64,000 bases of DNA from Methylomagnum ishizawai (GCF_900155475.1 NZ_FXAM01000001.1:3668881-3732880); one strand, 5' to 3'. Shown: positions 39,159-48,765, counted from the first letter of the stretch. Numbers and translations: made by a program. The notes: generated by a model not told the origin, from the sequence alone.

Positions 39159-40343
39159 ATGGGCAATCTCTTGGAACAATTGCGCGGCATGACCGTCGTG
39201 GTCGCCGATACCGGCGACCTGGAAGCCATCCGCAACTTCACCCCCCGCGACGCCACCACCAACCCTTCCCTGATCGCCGCCGCCGCGCAGATGCCGGAAT
39301 ACCGCGAAGTGGTGGACGGCACCTTGCTGCAAGCCAGGAAGGCCCTGGGACCGGACGCCGAACGCGCCCAGGTCGTGGCCCTGGCCTTCGACCGGCTGGC
39401 CATCGCCTTCGGCCTGCGTATCCTGGACATCGTGCCGGGCCGGGTTTCGACCGAGGTGGACGCCCGCTTGTCCTACGACACCGCCGCCACGGTGGAAAAA
39501 GCCCGCGACCTGATGGCCCAGTACGCGGCGGCGGGCATCGACCGCTCGCGGGTGCTCATCAAGATCGCCGCGACCTGGGAGGGCATCCGCGCCGCCGAGC
39601 AATTGGAGCGCGAGGGCATCCATTGCAACCTCACCCTGATGTTCGGCCTGCACCAAGCCATCGCCTGCGCCGAGGCCGGCGTCACCCTGATCTCGCCCTT
39701 TGTGGGCCGCATCCTCGATTGGCATAAGAAGGCAACCGGCCAGGACTACGCCCCCGCCGACGACCCCGGCGTGGTGTCGGTCACGCGCATCTACAACTAT
39801 TACAAGAAATTCGGCTACAAGACCGAGGTCATGGGCGCGAGCTTCCGTAACCTGGGCGAGATTCTGGAACTGGCCGGCTGCGATCTCCTGACCATTTCCC
39901 CGGCCCTGCTCAAGCAACTGGAAACCGGCGACGGACCCTTGCCGCGCAAGCTCGACCCCAGCGCCGCCGCCGATCTGGATATCGCCCCCATCCCCATGGA
40001 CCTGGCCACGTTCGAGCGGATGCACGCCGCCGACCGCATGGCCAGCGACAAGCTCAGCGAGGGCATCCGGGGCTTTACCCAGGCGCTGGAAAGCACCGAG
40101 GCTTTGCTATCGGCGCGGTTGGCCCAGATCGAGGACGGCGCGGCCCTGGGCAAAGTGGTGTCGGAAGGGATGTTCGGACTCTACGACCACGACGGCGACG
40201 GCTATGTGACCCGCGAGGAATGGCTGGGCACCGACGCCGTGTTCGACGCCATGGACACCGACCACGACGGCAGGATCAGCCTGGCGGAAATGGGCGCGGC
40301 CCTGGGCGCCATCGTGCATTGGGCGACGGCGCGGGCCGCTTGA
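39159..40343 (+). CDS. tal: Transaldolase with C-terminal EF-hand pair
   Basis: 394 aa. Residues 1-320 are a TalB-type transaldolase, transferring dihydroxyacetone between sugar phosphates in the pentose phosphate and ribulose monophosphate cycles: DATTNPSLI, the Schiff-base Lys K135 in [30 protein letters not shown] and [14 protein letters not shown]. Residues 335-394 add two canonical EF-hand loops, [12 protein letters not shown] (343-354) and [12 protein letters not shown] (366-377), each with Asp at 1, 3, 5, Gly at 6 and Glu at 12. Gagga precedes ATG 39159. The fusion suggests calcium control or stabilisation, which is inference. Confidence 0.94.
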   Translation: MGNLLEQLRGMTVVVADTGDLEAIRNFTPRDATTNPSLIAAAAQMPEYREVVDGTLLQARKALGPDAERAQVVALAFDRLAIAFGLRILDIVPGRVSTEVDARLSYDTAATVEKARDLMAQYAAAGIDRSRVLIKIAATWEGIRAAEQLEREGIHCNLTLMFGLHQAIACAEAGVTLISPFVGRILDWHKKATGQDYAPADDPGVVSVTRIYNYYKKFGYKTEVMGASFRNLGEILELAGCDLLTISPALLKQLETGDGPLPRKLDPSAAADLDIAPIPMDLATFERMHAADRMASDKLSEGIRGFTQALESTEALLSARLAQIEDGAALGKVVSEGMFGLYDHDGDGYVTREEWLGTDAVFDAMDTDHDGRISLAEMGAALGAIVHWATARAA

Positions 40344-40352
40344 ATCGCGGCC

Positions 40353-40384
40353 GGAACGGAAGCCCGGAGCCGGGCTTCCGTTCC
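40353..40384 (+). terminator. Perfect 15-bp hairpin after transaldolase
   Basis: Arms ggaacggaagcccgg (40353-40367) and ccgggcttccgttcc (40370-40384) are fully complementary, 10 nt after the transaldolase stop. A T tract is lacking, so it may be a terminator of unusual form or a 3'-end stabiliser. Confidence 0.6.
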
Positions 40385-40591
40385 ACGGGACACGGGCGGG
40401 AATCCCAGCGTCCACCAAGAGGGAACTGGACGGATGCGCGGCTTTCCCGCACAATAACTTCGGTTTTAAGGCATACCGGTATCATCAATTAACCTTATCC
40501 CGGCCCGATAAGGTCCATCCCATGACGCGGCAACCGGCTTCCCGGCCCGGCGATCCAGCCCCCCCGTCCCATCCTCCACCCAAAACAGACC

Positions 40592-42613
40592 TTGAACAAC
40601 CAAACCACCGAGTTCAACGATCTCCCGCGTGCGCCCATGGCGACTCCGGCCCATGGCCCGGAACGGGAGGCCGGACGGCGGGCCTTGGCGCGCCTCCTGG
40701 AATTACAGGGCGACCACGGCGATTGGGAAGGCGAAATGGTCTGGTGCACCATGATCCTGGCCCAGACCGTCATCGTCCGCACCGTGGCGGGCCGCCCTTA
40801 TTCCGAGGACGAACGCGCCCGCATCGTCCGCCATTTCGCCCATTACCAGGACGCCGAGGGCGCTTGGGGGATGCATCCCGAATCGCCGGGATATGTATTC
40901 TTCACCGCCCTGGCCTATGTGGCGCTGCGCATCCTGGGCTTGCCCGCCACCGACCCCCTGTTGGTCCGCGCCCGGACTTGGCTGCACGCCCAACCCGGCG
41001 GGGTGCAGGGGATTCCGACCTGGGGCAAATTCTGGCTGGCCCTGCTCGGCCTCTATGACTACGCGGGATTGAATTCGGTCCCGCCCGAGTTGTTCATCCT
41101 GCCCGAAGCGCTGCCGTTCCACCCCCGCCGCTTCTATTGCCATACCCGTTTGATCTACCTGGGAATCGCCTATTTGTTCGGGCTGCGTTTCGTCGCGCCC
41201 TTGCCGGATGGGCTGCGGGAAGCACTCCGGGCCGAACTCTATACGGAACCCTACGCCGCCATCGATTTCGCCCGGCTGCGCCATGCCCTCGCGCCGGGCG
41301 ATGTCTATGTGCCCATCAGCCCCTTGCTGCGGACGCTCTACGACGGGCTGGCCCTCTACGAGCGCTGGCATTCCAAAGCCTTGCGCCGCAAGGCGCTGGC
41401 GGCCTGTTTCGAGCGCATCCTGTACGAGCAGCGCAGCACCCGCTATCAAGGCATCTCCCCGGTCAACGGCCTATTGAACTGCCTCGCCATTTTCGCCCAC
41501 GATCCGCAACATCCCGAATTGCGGGCCAGCCTGGACGGGGCCGAAGCTTGGCGTTGGGAAGACGAGGCCGAAGGCATCCGCTATGTCGGGGCGCGCTCCA
41601 ACACTTGGGACACCGCCTTCGTGGTGCAGGCGTTCATGGAAGCGCCCGGCACGGTGCCCGGCGCGGTGGCGGCCATGGACCGGGCGGTCGGCTTCTTCAA
41701 GCAGGCCCAGATGACCGAGGAACTGCCCAATTATCGGGAGTATTGGCGGGATACGGCGGTGGGCGGCTGGTGCTTCTCCGATGGGCAACACCGCTGGCCG
41801 GTCAGCGATTGCACCGCCGAGGCCGTGAGCGCCCTTTTAGCCTTGCGCGAACGCCCCGAATATCGGGATATCCAGCCTTTCGAGGCGGAACGGCTGGGAC
41901 AGGCCGTGGCTTTCATCCTATCGCGCCAGAACGCCGACGGCGGTTTCGGCACCTACGAAAGCCGCCGCGCCGGGAAATTGCTGGAGACGATCAATCCCTC
42001 CGAGATGTTCGGCCAGTGCATGACCGAGTTGTCCTATATCGAATGCACCGCCTCGTCGCTGGCGGCTTTGGCCGATTACCGGAAACATTATCCCGACCCG
42101 GACGGCGGGATCGACCGGGCTATCCATCGCGCCATCCGCCTGCTCCGGGCCGCCCAATTGCCGGACGGCGCCTATGCCGGATTCTGGGGGATCAATTACA
42201 CCTACGCGATTTTCCATGTCGCCAAGGGCTTGCGGGCGGCGGGCATCCCGGCCAGCGACCCCGCCCTGCAAGCCGCCGCCCTTTGGCTGGTCGGCAAGCA
42301 ACGCGCCGACGGCGGTTGGGGCGAACATTATTCCGGTTGCCTCGAAGGCCGCTATGTCGAGCATTCCCATAGCCAGGTGGTGATGACCAGTTGGGCGCTG
42401 CTGGCCTTGTTGGATATCCTGCCACCGGACCATCCCGCGATCACCCAGGGTATCGCTTGGCTCGCCGCCCAACAACAAGCCGACGGCGATTGGCCACGGC
42501 TCGGCGTGAACGGGGTGTTCTTCGGCGCGGCCATGCTCGATTACCGGCTTTACCACACGTATTTCCCGGCCTGGGCCTTGGCCCGCCACGCCCGGCTCCA
42601 CGGAACACGCTAA
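40592..42613 (+). CDS. osc: Oxidosqualene cyclase (lanosterol synthase-type)
   Basis: 673-aa terpene cyclase that folds 2,3-oxidosqualene into a sterol skeleton. The decisive feature is VSDCTAE at 404-410, catalytic Asp406, the oxidosqualene-cyclase motif; squalene-hopene cyclases have DxDD instead. QW repeats are visible: QNADGGFGTYE, QRADGGWGEHY, QQADGDWP, and GAWGMHPESPGYVFFTALAYV near the N-terminus. Length agrees with the family. The frame opens at TTG 40592; ATG 40637 (MATPAHGPERE) is equally plausible because neither has a good ribosome-binding site. It is followed by squalene monooxygenase 156 nt downstream, giving the two committed sterol steps. It is a monotopic membrane enzyme in known cases. 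Confidence 0.94.
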   Translation: MNNQTTEFNDLPRAPMATPAHGPEREAGRRALARLLELQGDHGDWEGEMVWCTMILAQTVIVRTVAGRPYSEDERARIVRHFAHYQDAEGAWGMHPESPGYVFFTALAYVALRILGLPATDPLLVRARTWLHAQPGGVQGIPTWGKFWLALLGLYDYAGLNSVPPELFILPEALPFHPRRFYCHTRLIYLGIAYLFGLRFVAPLPDGLREALRAELYTEPYAAIDFARLRHALAPGDVYVPISPLLRTLYDGLALYERWHSKALRRKALAACFERILYEQRSTRYQGISPVNGLLNCLAIFAHDPQHPELRASLDGAEAWRWEDEAEGIRYVGARSNTWDTAFVVQAFMEAPGTVPGAVAAMDRAVGFFKQAQMTEELPNYREYWRDTAVGGWCFSDGQHRWPVSDCTAEAVSALLALRERPEYRDIQPFEAERLGQAVAFILSRQNADGGFGTYESRRAGKLLETINPSEMFGQCMTELSYIECTASSLAALADYRKHYPDPDGGIDRAIHRAIRLLRAAQLPDGAYAGFWGINYTYAIFHVAKGLRAAGIPASDPALQAAALWLVGKQRADGGWGEHYSGCLEGRYVEHSHSQVVMTSWALLALLDILPPDHPAITQGIAWLAAQQQADGDWPRLGVNGVFFGAAMLDYRLYHTYFPAWALARHARLHGTR

Positions 42614-42769
42614 CTCGCCGGACCTTGTTCGTGGTCAAGGCGGACACGGTGCGTCGCTAAGAAAATATCCGCCCCGGACGCAACCGGGTTGGCCTTGGGC
42701 AACGCTTTTCATGGGCCGCCGGCTGGGCGGCCTTCGACCTCATTGTTTCATTGAATATCGGGATCGAAT

Positions 42770-44158
42770 ATGCAAGAAAAAGAAATGGTAGCGCGGCAGG
42801 ACGTGGATGTTCTGATCGCGGGCGGAGGCATCGCCGGTTCGGCGGCGGCGGCGGCGCTCGCGCCCCTGGGGCTGAAAGTCTTGATCGTCGAGCCGGGCTC
42901 CGCCCACGGCAGGCGGCTGGCCGGGGAATTGATCCATCCGCCCGGCATCAACGGCCTGCGCGAATTGGGCCTCCTCGATGGGGAGTTGGATTTGGGAGCG
43001 CCAGTGCAGGGCTTCGCGGTGTTTCCGTTCGCGGGCGGGGAACCCGTGACCGACGCCTGCGAATCCACCGTGCTGCTGCCCTATGACGAATCCCAAGGCA
43101 CCGGCACCCACGGCCAGGCCATCGAACACCGCCTGCTCAAGGATCACCTGCTGGACACGGTGCAGGGTTTCCCCGGCGTCACGGTCTGGTCCGGGGCGCG
43201 GGTCACGGAAATGGAAGCGGGAACAAAAGGCGGCTATACCGCCCTGGTCCGCACCGAGGAAGGCGAAATCCGGGTCGATGCCAAGCTGATGATCGGGGCC
43301 GACGGCCCGATGTCGCAAGTGCGCAAGATGATCGGCATCACCCATGTCACCCAGCGCTATTCCGGCATGATGGGGGTCGAGGTCGATGATATCCATCTGC
43401 CGCACAAAGGTTTCGGCAATATCTTCTTGAATCCGGCGGGCGTTTCCTACGCCTATGGCATCGGCGGGGGCCGGGCCAGGGTGATGTTCGAAATCCTCAA
43501 GGGGGCCGACGCCAAGGACTCGATCCAGACCCATTTGAACGCCTTCCCGCCCAGCTTCCGGCGCGATGTGGAGGCGGAGCTGGCCGAGGGCAAACCCCTG
43601 GCCGCCGCCAATTACTGCATCATCCCGGCCCAGAGCGTGAAGCACAACGTCGCCCTGGTCGGCGACGCCCGCGGCTGCTGCCATCCCCTGACCGCCTCCG
43701 GCATCACCGCCGCCGTCAAGGACGCCCTGGTGCTGCGCGACGCCCTGCGCGAAGCCAAGCTGGATGTACCCGCCGCCCTGCGCCAATATTCCCGCGTCTG
43801 TGCGAGGCTGCAGCTCACCCGCCGCACCCTGGCGGAGGAACTGCGCGAGGCCTTCCTGGCCGAGACGCCGGAAGCCTTGTTGTTAAGCCAGTGCATTTTT
43901 TCCTACTGGCGGTCCAGCCCCAGGGGCCGGGTGCGTTCGATGGCGCTCCTGTCCTCGCTGGACAGCAGTATCTTCTCGCTGGCTTACCAATATGGCCTGG
44001 TCGCGCTGCAAGCCTTCCGCCTGTTGCCGGAATGGGTGCGGAACCACACCCTCGGCGCTTGGCACCGGGGCGTGTTGCTGTTCCTGTACAAGAGCTTCAA
44101 ATTCCAGGAAGCGGCGTTGCGGCAAAGATGGCGGGAATTGGGCGCTTACGCCGAATGA
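42770..44158 (+). CDS. smo: Squalene monooxygenase (FAD-dependent)
   Basis: 462-aa flavoprotein converting squalene to 2,3-oxidosqualene with O2. The dinucleotide fold is VDVLIAGGGIAGSAAAAALA (GxGxxG type, residues about 13-32), ending in the ribose-binding Glu of LIVEPG. The DG motif is IGADGPMSQVRKMIG; the second FAD motif is VALVGDARGCCHPLTASGI, matching the GD...HPLT pattern of squalene epoxidases. A hydrophobic C-terminal helix region (SLDSSIFSLAYQYGLVALQAF) could anchor it to the membrane. It follows the oxidosqualene cyclase on the same strand and is closed by a strong terminator at 44181-44206. Electron donor is not encoded here. Confidence 0.92.
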   Translation: MQEKEMVARQDVDVLIAGGGIAGSAAAAALAPLGLKVLIVEPGSAHGRRLAGELIHPPGINGLRELGLLDGELDLGAPVQGFAVFPFAGGEPVTDACESTVLLPYDESQGTGTHGQAIEHRLLKDHLLDTVQGFPGVTVWSGARVTEMEAGTKGGYTALVRTEEGEIRVDAKLMIGADGPMSQVRKMIGITHVTQRYSGMMGVEVDDIHLPHKGFGNIFLNPAGVSYAYGIGGGRARVMFEILKGADAKDSIQTHLNAFPPSFRRDVEAELAEGKPLAAANYCIIPAQSVKHNVALVGDARGCCHPLTASGITAAVKDALVLRDALREAKLDVPAALRQYSRVCARLQLTRRTLAEELREAFLAETPEALLLSQCIFSYWRSSPRGRVRSMALLSSLDSSIFSLAYQYGLVALQAFRLLPEWVRNHTLGAWHRGVLLFLYKSFKFQEAALRQRWRELGAYAE

Positions 44159-44180
44159 CGGGACAAACCCGGTGGAATGG

Positions 44181-44206
44181 AAAAGGCCGCGTCAGCGGCC
44201 TTTTTT
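44181..44206 (+). terminator. Intrinsic terminator after squalene monooxygenase
   Basis: Stem GGCCGC/GCGGCC with a GTCA loop, preceded by AAAA and followed by TTTTTT. It can terminate both the sterol genes and the convergent small gene at 44235. Confidence 0.9.
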
Positions 44207-44234
44207 GTGGGGGAGCGGCGGGAATCCGGTCGTT

Positions 44235-44447
44235 TCAACGCATTTGCCGCCAACGGTAATGCACCTGCCCGTCATCGCACTGGTAGCCGGCCCGGTTGCT
44301 GCCATCGGTGGCGGCCACCGGCACGCAATGGTGGGCGTCGCGGAAGCTGGCCCATTCTTCTTCCCCATTTTTATTGCCCGCCAATAACAGGGCTTCGGCC
44401 ACGACGGCGAAAGCGACACCGGCGAACATGAGATGGCTGGTCTTCAT
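44235..44447 (-). CDS. Small secreted protein with paired cysteines, unknown function
   Basis: 70-aa protein. The N-terminus MKTSHLMFAGVAFAVVAEAL is a signal peptide or single membrane anchor, and the rest is polar with Cys in AHHCVPVAA and GYQCDDGQVHYRWRQ, which may form a disulfide. A very strong Shine-Dalgarno (gaggagg) lies 6 nt before the ATG, supporting a real gene. It stands alone between two terminators. Function unknown. Confidence 0.75.
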   Translation of the reverse strand: MKTSHLMFAGVAFAVVAEALLLAGNKNGEEEWASFRDAHHCVPVAATDGSNRAGYQCDDGQVHYRWRQMR

Positions 44448-44578
44448 AAATCCTCCTCGGGTGGCTGGTTGTGGTTATGCGGGCGGGTGGGAAATCCGCC
44501 CATCGCCCCGCCCGATGAGACCGGCGGATGGGCGGGCGGGTTCCTGACTCGCGTGCTTGGTTTTCCGCTACGGCCCCC

Positions 44579-44616
44579 AAAACAAAAGGGCGGCCCCAGT
44601 TCCCCAGGCCCGCCCT
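44579..44616 (-). terminator. Intrinsic terminator after htpG
   Basis: On the minus strand the arms AGGGCGG and CCGCCCT (44616-44610 and 44593-44587) enclose a G-rich loop and are followed by TTTTGTTTT. It starts about 35 nt after the htpG stop. Confidence 0.7.
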
Positions 44617-44649
44617 CCCAAAACGGCTCAAAGCCCTAAAGGCCGCCGC

Positions 44650-46560
44650 TTAACTCCCTTGCAACAGCGCATTCAGCCGCTTCACGAACGCCGCCGGGTC
44701 TTCCAACTGCGCCCCTTCGCTCAACACGGCCTGATCGTACAGGACGTGGGCCAAGTCCCCGAACTTAACATCGTCCGGCTCGAATTTCAGCCGCACCACC
44801 AAGGGATGATCCGGGTTGATCTCGAAGATCGGCTTGCTGTTCGGCACGCCACCGCCCTGCCCCACCGATTTCATGATGCGTTCCATGGTGCGGCTCATGC
44901 CGTAGGTGTCGCTGACCAAGCAGGCCGGGGAATCGGTCAGCCGCGCCGACACCTTCACCTCAGCCACCTTGTCGCCCAGTACCCTCTTGATACGCTCGAT
45001 CAAGGGTTCCAGTTCCTTGCTGGCTTCCTCGACATGCTGCTTGTCGGACTCGTCGGCCAAGCTGCCCAGGTCCAGATCGCCCTTCGCCACCGATTGCAGT
45101 GGCTTGCCTTCGTACTCGGTGAGATAGCCCACCAGCCAATCGTCCACCCGGTCGCTCAACAGCAGGACTTCCAGCCCCTTCTTGCGGAGGAGTTCCAAAT
45201 GCGGGCTGTTCTTGGCGGCGACGTGGCTCTCGGCAGTGATGAAATAAATCTTGTCCTGGCCTTCCTTCATCCGCGCGATATAGTCGTCCAGCGACACCGT
45301 CTGCTCGGAGCTATCGGTGTGGGTGGAGGCGAACCGCATCAGCTTGGCGATACGCTCGCGATTCTTGAAATCCTCGATAGGGCCTTCCTTGAACGCTTGC
45401 CCGAATTCCTTCCAGAAGGTGGTGTATTTCTCGGGTTCGTTCTTGGCGAGGTCTTCCAACAAGCCCAGCACCTTTTTCACCGCGCCGGAGCGGATTTTTT
45501 CCAAGAGCTTGTCTTCTTGCAGGATTTCGCGGGAGACATTCAGCGGCAGGGAATCGGAATCGATCACGCCGCGCACGAAGCGCAGATAGCGCGGCATCAG
45601 CTTCTCCGAACCCTCCATGATGAACACCTTGCGCACGTACAGCTTGACGCCGTGCTTGGTGTCGCGATCCCACAGGTCGAACGGGGCGCGGGCCGGGAGA
45701 TACAGCAACAAGGTATATTCGTTGTTGCCCTCGACCCGGCTGTGCAAACGCGCCAGCGGCTCCTGGAAATCGTGGGAGACGTGCTTGTAGAACTCGGTGT
45801 ACTGCTCGTCGGTGATGTCGTCCTTGTTCTTCGCCCACAGGGCCGAGGCGCTGTTGACGGTCTCCCATTCGATGGTCTTTTCCGCTTCGCCTGCTTCCTC
45901 GCCATAGCTCTCCTTGAGCATCACGATGGGCAGGGAAATATGGTCGGAGAACTTGCGGATGATCGAGCGCAGCTTCCAGCCGTCGAGGAAGTCGTCCTCG
46001 CCCTCGCGGAGGTGCAAGGTGATCTGGGTGCCGCGCTCGGGCTTGTCGATGGATTCCAGGGTGAAATCGCCCTCGCCCGCCGATTCCCAGCGCACGCCGT
46101 GGGCGGCGGGTTCGCCGGCCTTGCGGGTTTCCAGCGTGACCTTGTCGGCGACGATGAAGGAGGAATAGAAGCCCACGCCGAACTGGCCGATGAGCTGGCT
46201 GTCCTTGGCCTGGTCGCCGGTCAGCGCCTCGAAGAAATGGCGGGTACCGGAACGGGCGATGGTGCCGATGTTGTCGCGCACCTCGTCGCGGGTCATGCCG
46301 ATGCCGTTATCGGTGATGGTGAGGGTGCGGGCGCCCTGGTCGAACTCGACCCGGATTTTCAGCTCGGCATCGCCCTCGTACAGGCCATCGTCGCCTAACG
46401 CGGTGAAACGTAGCTTGTCCGCCGCATCGGAACCGTTGGAGATCAGTTCGCGCAGAAAGATTTCCTTGTTGCTGTACAAGGAATGGATCATCAAATGCAG
46501 GATTTGCTTGACTTCGGCCTCGAAGCCCAAAGTAACCTTGGTGTCGGCGACTGCTGTCAT
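44650..46560 (-). CDS. htpG: Molecular chaperone HtpG (Hsp90)
   Basis: 636-aa ATP-dependent cytoplasmic chaperone. The GHKL ATPase domain starts [19 protein letters not shown]-like and shows [17 protein letters not shown] (Glu and Asn of the N box), ITDNGIGM and [11 protein letters not shown]. The middle domain has the catalytic Arg region [13 protein letters not shown]-like ([21 protein letters not shown] in parts), and the C-terminal dimerisation domain ends [19 protein letters not shown] 46560 ([13 protein letters not shown]) gives the standard N-terminus; the 26 codons upstream are unrelated. It is a single-gene unit with its own terminator. A heat-shock promoter was not recognised upstream. 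Confidence 0.97.
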   Translation of the reverse strand: MTAVADTKVTLGFEAEVKQILHLMIHSLYSNKEIFLRELISNGSDAADKLRFTALGDDGLYEGDAELKIRVEFDQGARTLTITDNGIGMTRDEVRDNIGTIARSGTRHFFEALTGDQAKDSQLIGQFGVGFYSSFIVADKVTLETRKAGEPAAHGVRWESAGEGDFTLESIDKPERGTQITLHLREGEDDFLDGWKLRSIIRKFSDHISLPIVMLKESYGEEAGEAEKTIEWETVNSASALWAKNKDDITDEQYTEFYKHVSHDFQEPLARLHSRVEGNNEYTLLLYLPARAPFDLWDRDTKHGVKLYVRKVFIMEGSEKLMPRYLRFVRGVIDSDSLPLNVSREILQEDKLLEKIRSGAVKKVLGLLEDLAKNEPEKYTTFWKEFGQAFKEGPIEDFKNRERIAKLMRFASTHTDSSEQTVSLDDYIARMKEGQDKIYFITAESHVAAKNSPHLELLRKKGLEVLLLSDRVDDWLVGYLTEYEGKPLQSVAKGDLDLGSLADESDKQHVEEASKELEPLIERIKRVLGDKVAEVKVSARLTDSPACLVSDTYGMSRTMERIMKSVGQGGGVPNSKPIFEINPDHPLVVRLKFEPDDVKFGDLAHVLYDQAVLSEGAQLEDPAAFVKRLNALLQGS

Positions 46561-46881
46561 AGTCTCGATAGTCCTCACGGGAAGTGGATGGGAGGGGACA
46601 AGGCGGCGCTCCCCGCCGTCGGGGCATTCGGGGCGCAAGCGCCGCCTTCATGGAAATTCCGCGTTTCCCATATTGGGCCGGACACCCTCCTTTTCAAGTG
46701 TTCCACGGCGGCGGCGCGGGTCCGCCCAGGCTTCACAAACCCTGCCAAGTGCTACCTTTAGAAGCATAGCCGCCGGGCCAAGCGGACCCTGGAGTCCAAA
46801 GCAAGCTTTGGACTCCAAGTTTTGTCAACGCCCTAGATCGGGGGGCGCGGCACAACCCAAGTACCTACAAGAGTACCCATC
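46561..46881. other. Divergent intergenic region htpG / motA
   Basis: 321 bp with no supportable gene. It contains the perfect palindrome at 46790-46817 close to motA. Promoters for both genes must lie here, but no clear sigma-32 or sigma-28 consensus was found by eye. Confidence 0.5.
46790..46817. repeat. Perfect 13-bp palindrome upstream of motA
   Basis: Arms TGGAGTCCAAAGC and GCTTTGGACTCCA are separated by AA and followed by AGTTTTG. A degenerate copy is at 4602-4624. It could be an operator, a weak terminator or a dispersed repeat. Confidence 0.55.
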
Positions 46882-47736
46882 ATGTTCGTCATCATCGGTT
46901 ATGTCATCGTCATCGGCGCCGTCCTAGGCGGGTTCATCATGGCCGGGGGGCACCTCGGGGTGCTGATGCAGATCAACGAGGTCATCATCATCTTCGGCGC
47001 GGCAGGCGGCGCGTTCGTGGTCTCCAACAGCCCCAAGGTGCTGAAAGCCACGGTGGGCGCGGTGATCGGCAGCCTCAAAGGCTCCAAGTACAACCAGGCC
47101 TTCTACCTGGAAACCCTGACCCTGCTCTATAAGGTCTTCCTCAAAATCCGCCAGAACGGCCTCCTGTCCATCGAGGGCGACGTGGAAAACCCCGGCCAAA
47201 GCGAGGTGTTCAAATCCGCGCCCCTGGTGCTGGCCGACCACCACGCGGTCGAGTTCATCACCGACTACCTCCGGCTGATGTCCAGCGGCAGCCTGGATGT
47301 CCACCAGATCGAGAACCTGATGGACCTCGACATCGAAACCCACCACGAGGAAGGCCACGTCCCCATCTCGGCCCTGCAAAAGCTGGCCGACGGCATGCCC
47401 GCCTTCGGCATCGTGGCGGCGGTGATGGGCGTGGTGCATACCATGGAATCGGTGGGCATCCCGCCCGCCGAACTCGGCAAACTGATCGCGGCGGCCCTGG
47501 TCGGCACCTTCCTCGGCATCCTGATCTCCTACGGCTTCATCGGCCCCCTGGCCAACCTGATGGAACAGCAATTGGGCGAATCCACCAAGTATTACATCAG
47601 CATCAAGGCCGGTTTGATCGCCTCCATGAGCGGCTACGCCCCGCCCACGGCGGTGGAGTTCGCCCGCAAAGTGATGTACTCCACCGAAAGGCCGGAATTC
47701 AGCGAACTGGAATCCCACCTCAAGAGCAGCAAATAA
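46882..47736 (+). CDS. motA: Flagellar motor stator protein MotA
   Basis: 284-aa inner-membrane stator subunit that, with MotB, couples proton flow to flagellar rotation. It begins with TM1-TM2 (FVIIGYVIVIGAVLGGFIMA and VIIIFGAAGGAFVVS). The cytoplasmic loop contains the torque-generating charged residues (LLYKVFLKIRQNGLL), and TM3-TM4 span LADGMPAFGIVAAVMGVVHT and LVGTFLGILISYGFIGPLA. Length agrees with the E. coli type. A palindrome at 46790-46817 lies in front. motB follows 24 nt downstream. Confidence 0.97.
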   Translation: MFVIIGYVIVIGAVLGGFIMAGGHLGVLMQINEVIIIFGAAGGAFVVSNSPKVLKATVGAVIGSLKGSKYNQAFYLETLTLLYKVFLKIRQNGLLSIEGDVENPGQSEVFKSAPLVLADHHAVEFITDYLRLMSSGSLDVHQIENLMDLDIETHHEEGHVPISALQKLADGMPAFGIVAAVMGVVHTMESVGIPPAELGKLIAAALVGTFLGILISYGFIGPLANLMEQQLGESTKYYISIKAGLIASMSGYAPPTAVEFARKVMYSTERPEFSELESHLKSSK

Positions 47737-47760
47737 CCGCGCCCCGCCGGAGCCGCCGCC

Positions 47761-48765
47761 ATGGCCGAGAACCAACCCATCATCGTCAAGAAGGTCAAGA
47801 AGGGCGGACACGGCCACCACGGCGGCGCTTGGAAACTGGCCTACGCCGATTTCGTCACCGCGATGATGGCGTTCTTCCTGCTCATGTGGCTGCTGGGCAC
47901 CACCGATCCCTCCTACCGGCAAGGCATCGCCGAATATTTCAAAGACCCCTGGAAACCCTCGGTCGCGGGCGGGGCCAATACCGGCGACGCCACCAGCATC
48001 ATCAAGGGTGGCGGCGAAGACCTCACCCAATCCGAAGGCCAGGTGAAACTGACCAACAAGGGCAAGCAGGACATCACCGCCGAGGCCGGGGAATCGGAGG
48101 AGGCGCAGAACGAGAAGGACTTGGAGCGCAAGGACCAAGCCCAGCTCGAAGCCCTGGAGCAGAAGATCGAAAACATGATCGAAACCGACCCCCTGCTGCT
48201 GCCCTATGAAAACCAATTGCAGATCGACATCACCGAGGACGGCCTGCGCATCCAGATCATCGACGAGGAAGGCCGGCCGATGTTCGAATCGGCCAGCGCC
48301 CGGATGGCGGGCTACGCCGCGCAAATCCTCCACGAGATCGCCCCGGTCATCAACGAACTGCCCAACAAGATCAGCATCGCCGGCCACACCGACGCCAAGC
48401 CCTTCCCCGGCGGCGGCCAGGGCTATAGCAACTGGGAACTGTCCGCCGACAGGGCCAACTCCGCCCGCAAGGAATTGATCCGCGGCGGACTCAAGGAAGA
48501 CAAGATGATGCGGGTGGTGGGCTTGTCGTCCAGCGTGCCCCTGGTGAAGGACGATTCTTTGCACGCCACCAACCGCCGCATCTCGATCACGGTGATGAAC
48601 AAGCACACCGCCGACGAAATCACCGAGGGCGATGGCAGCATGAATGTCTCGGCCCAAAAGCCCCTGAACATGCAGGCGCTCGAAGCCGCCAAGGAGGCCG
48701 CCAAAGCCGCCGCCCATCCCCCCCGCCGCCGCCGCCCGCGCCCAAGGGCGTGCCCGGCACGCTGA
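47761..48765 (+). CDS. motB: Flagellar motor stator protein MotB, C-terminus probably frameshifted
   Basis: 334 aa as read. The TM/plug region AWKLAYADFVTAMMAFFLLM has the proton-binding Asp30. A charged linker follows (DLERKDQAQLEALEQKI), then an OmpA-like peptidoglycan-binding domain with ISIAGHTDAKPF and NWELSADRANSARKELI. After AAKAAAH (codon ending 48717) the frame enters a run of seven C (48718-48724) and ends in an Arg-rich tail at 48765. One more C would give about 40 further residues, with a Pro run and two PGTLTG repeats, ending at 48884, only 5 nt before the next ATG. The functional domains are intact either way. Confidence 0.93.
   Translation: MAENQPIIVKKVKKGGHGHHGGAWKLAYADFVTAMMAFFLLMWLLGTTDPSYRQGIAEYFKDPWKPSVAGGANTGDATSIIKGGGEDLTQSEGQVKLTNKGKQDITAEAGESEEAQNEKDLERKDQAQLEALEQKIENMIETDPLLLPYENQLQIDITEDGLRIQIIDEEGRPMFESASARMAGYAAQILHEIAPVINELPNKISIAGHTDAKPFPGGGQGYSNWELSADRANSARKELIRGGLKEDKMMRVVGLSSSVPLVKDDSLHATNRRISITVMNKHTADEITEGDGSMNVSAQKPLNMQALEAAKEAAKAAAHPPRRRRPRPRACPAR

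Noticed and set aside
40592-42613. Annotation as squalene-hopene cyclase
   Set aside because: The active-site motif is DCTAE with a single catalytic Asp, not DxDD, and a squalene monooxygenase is adjacent.
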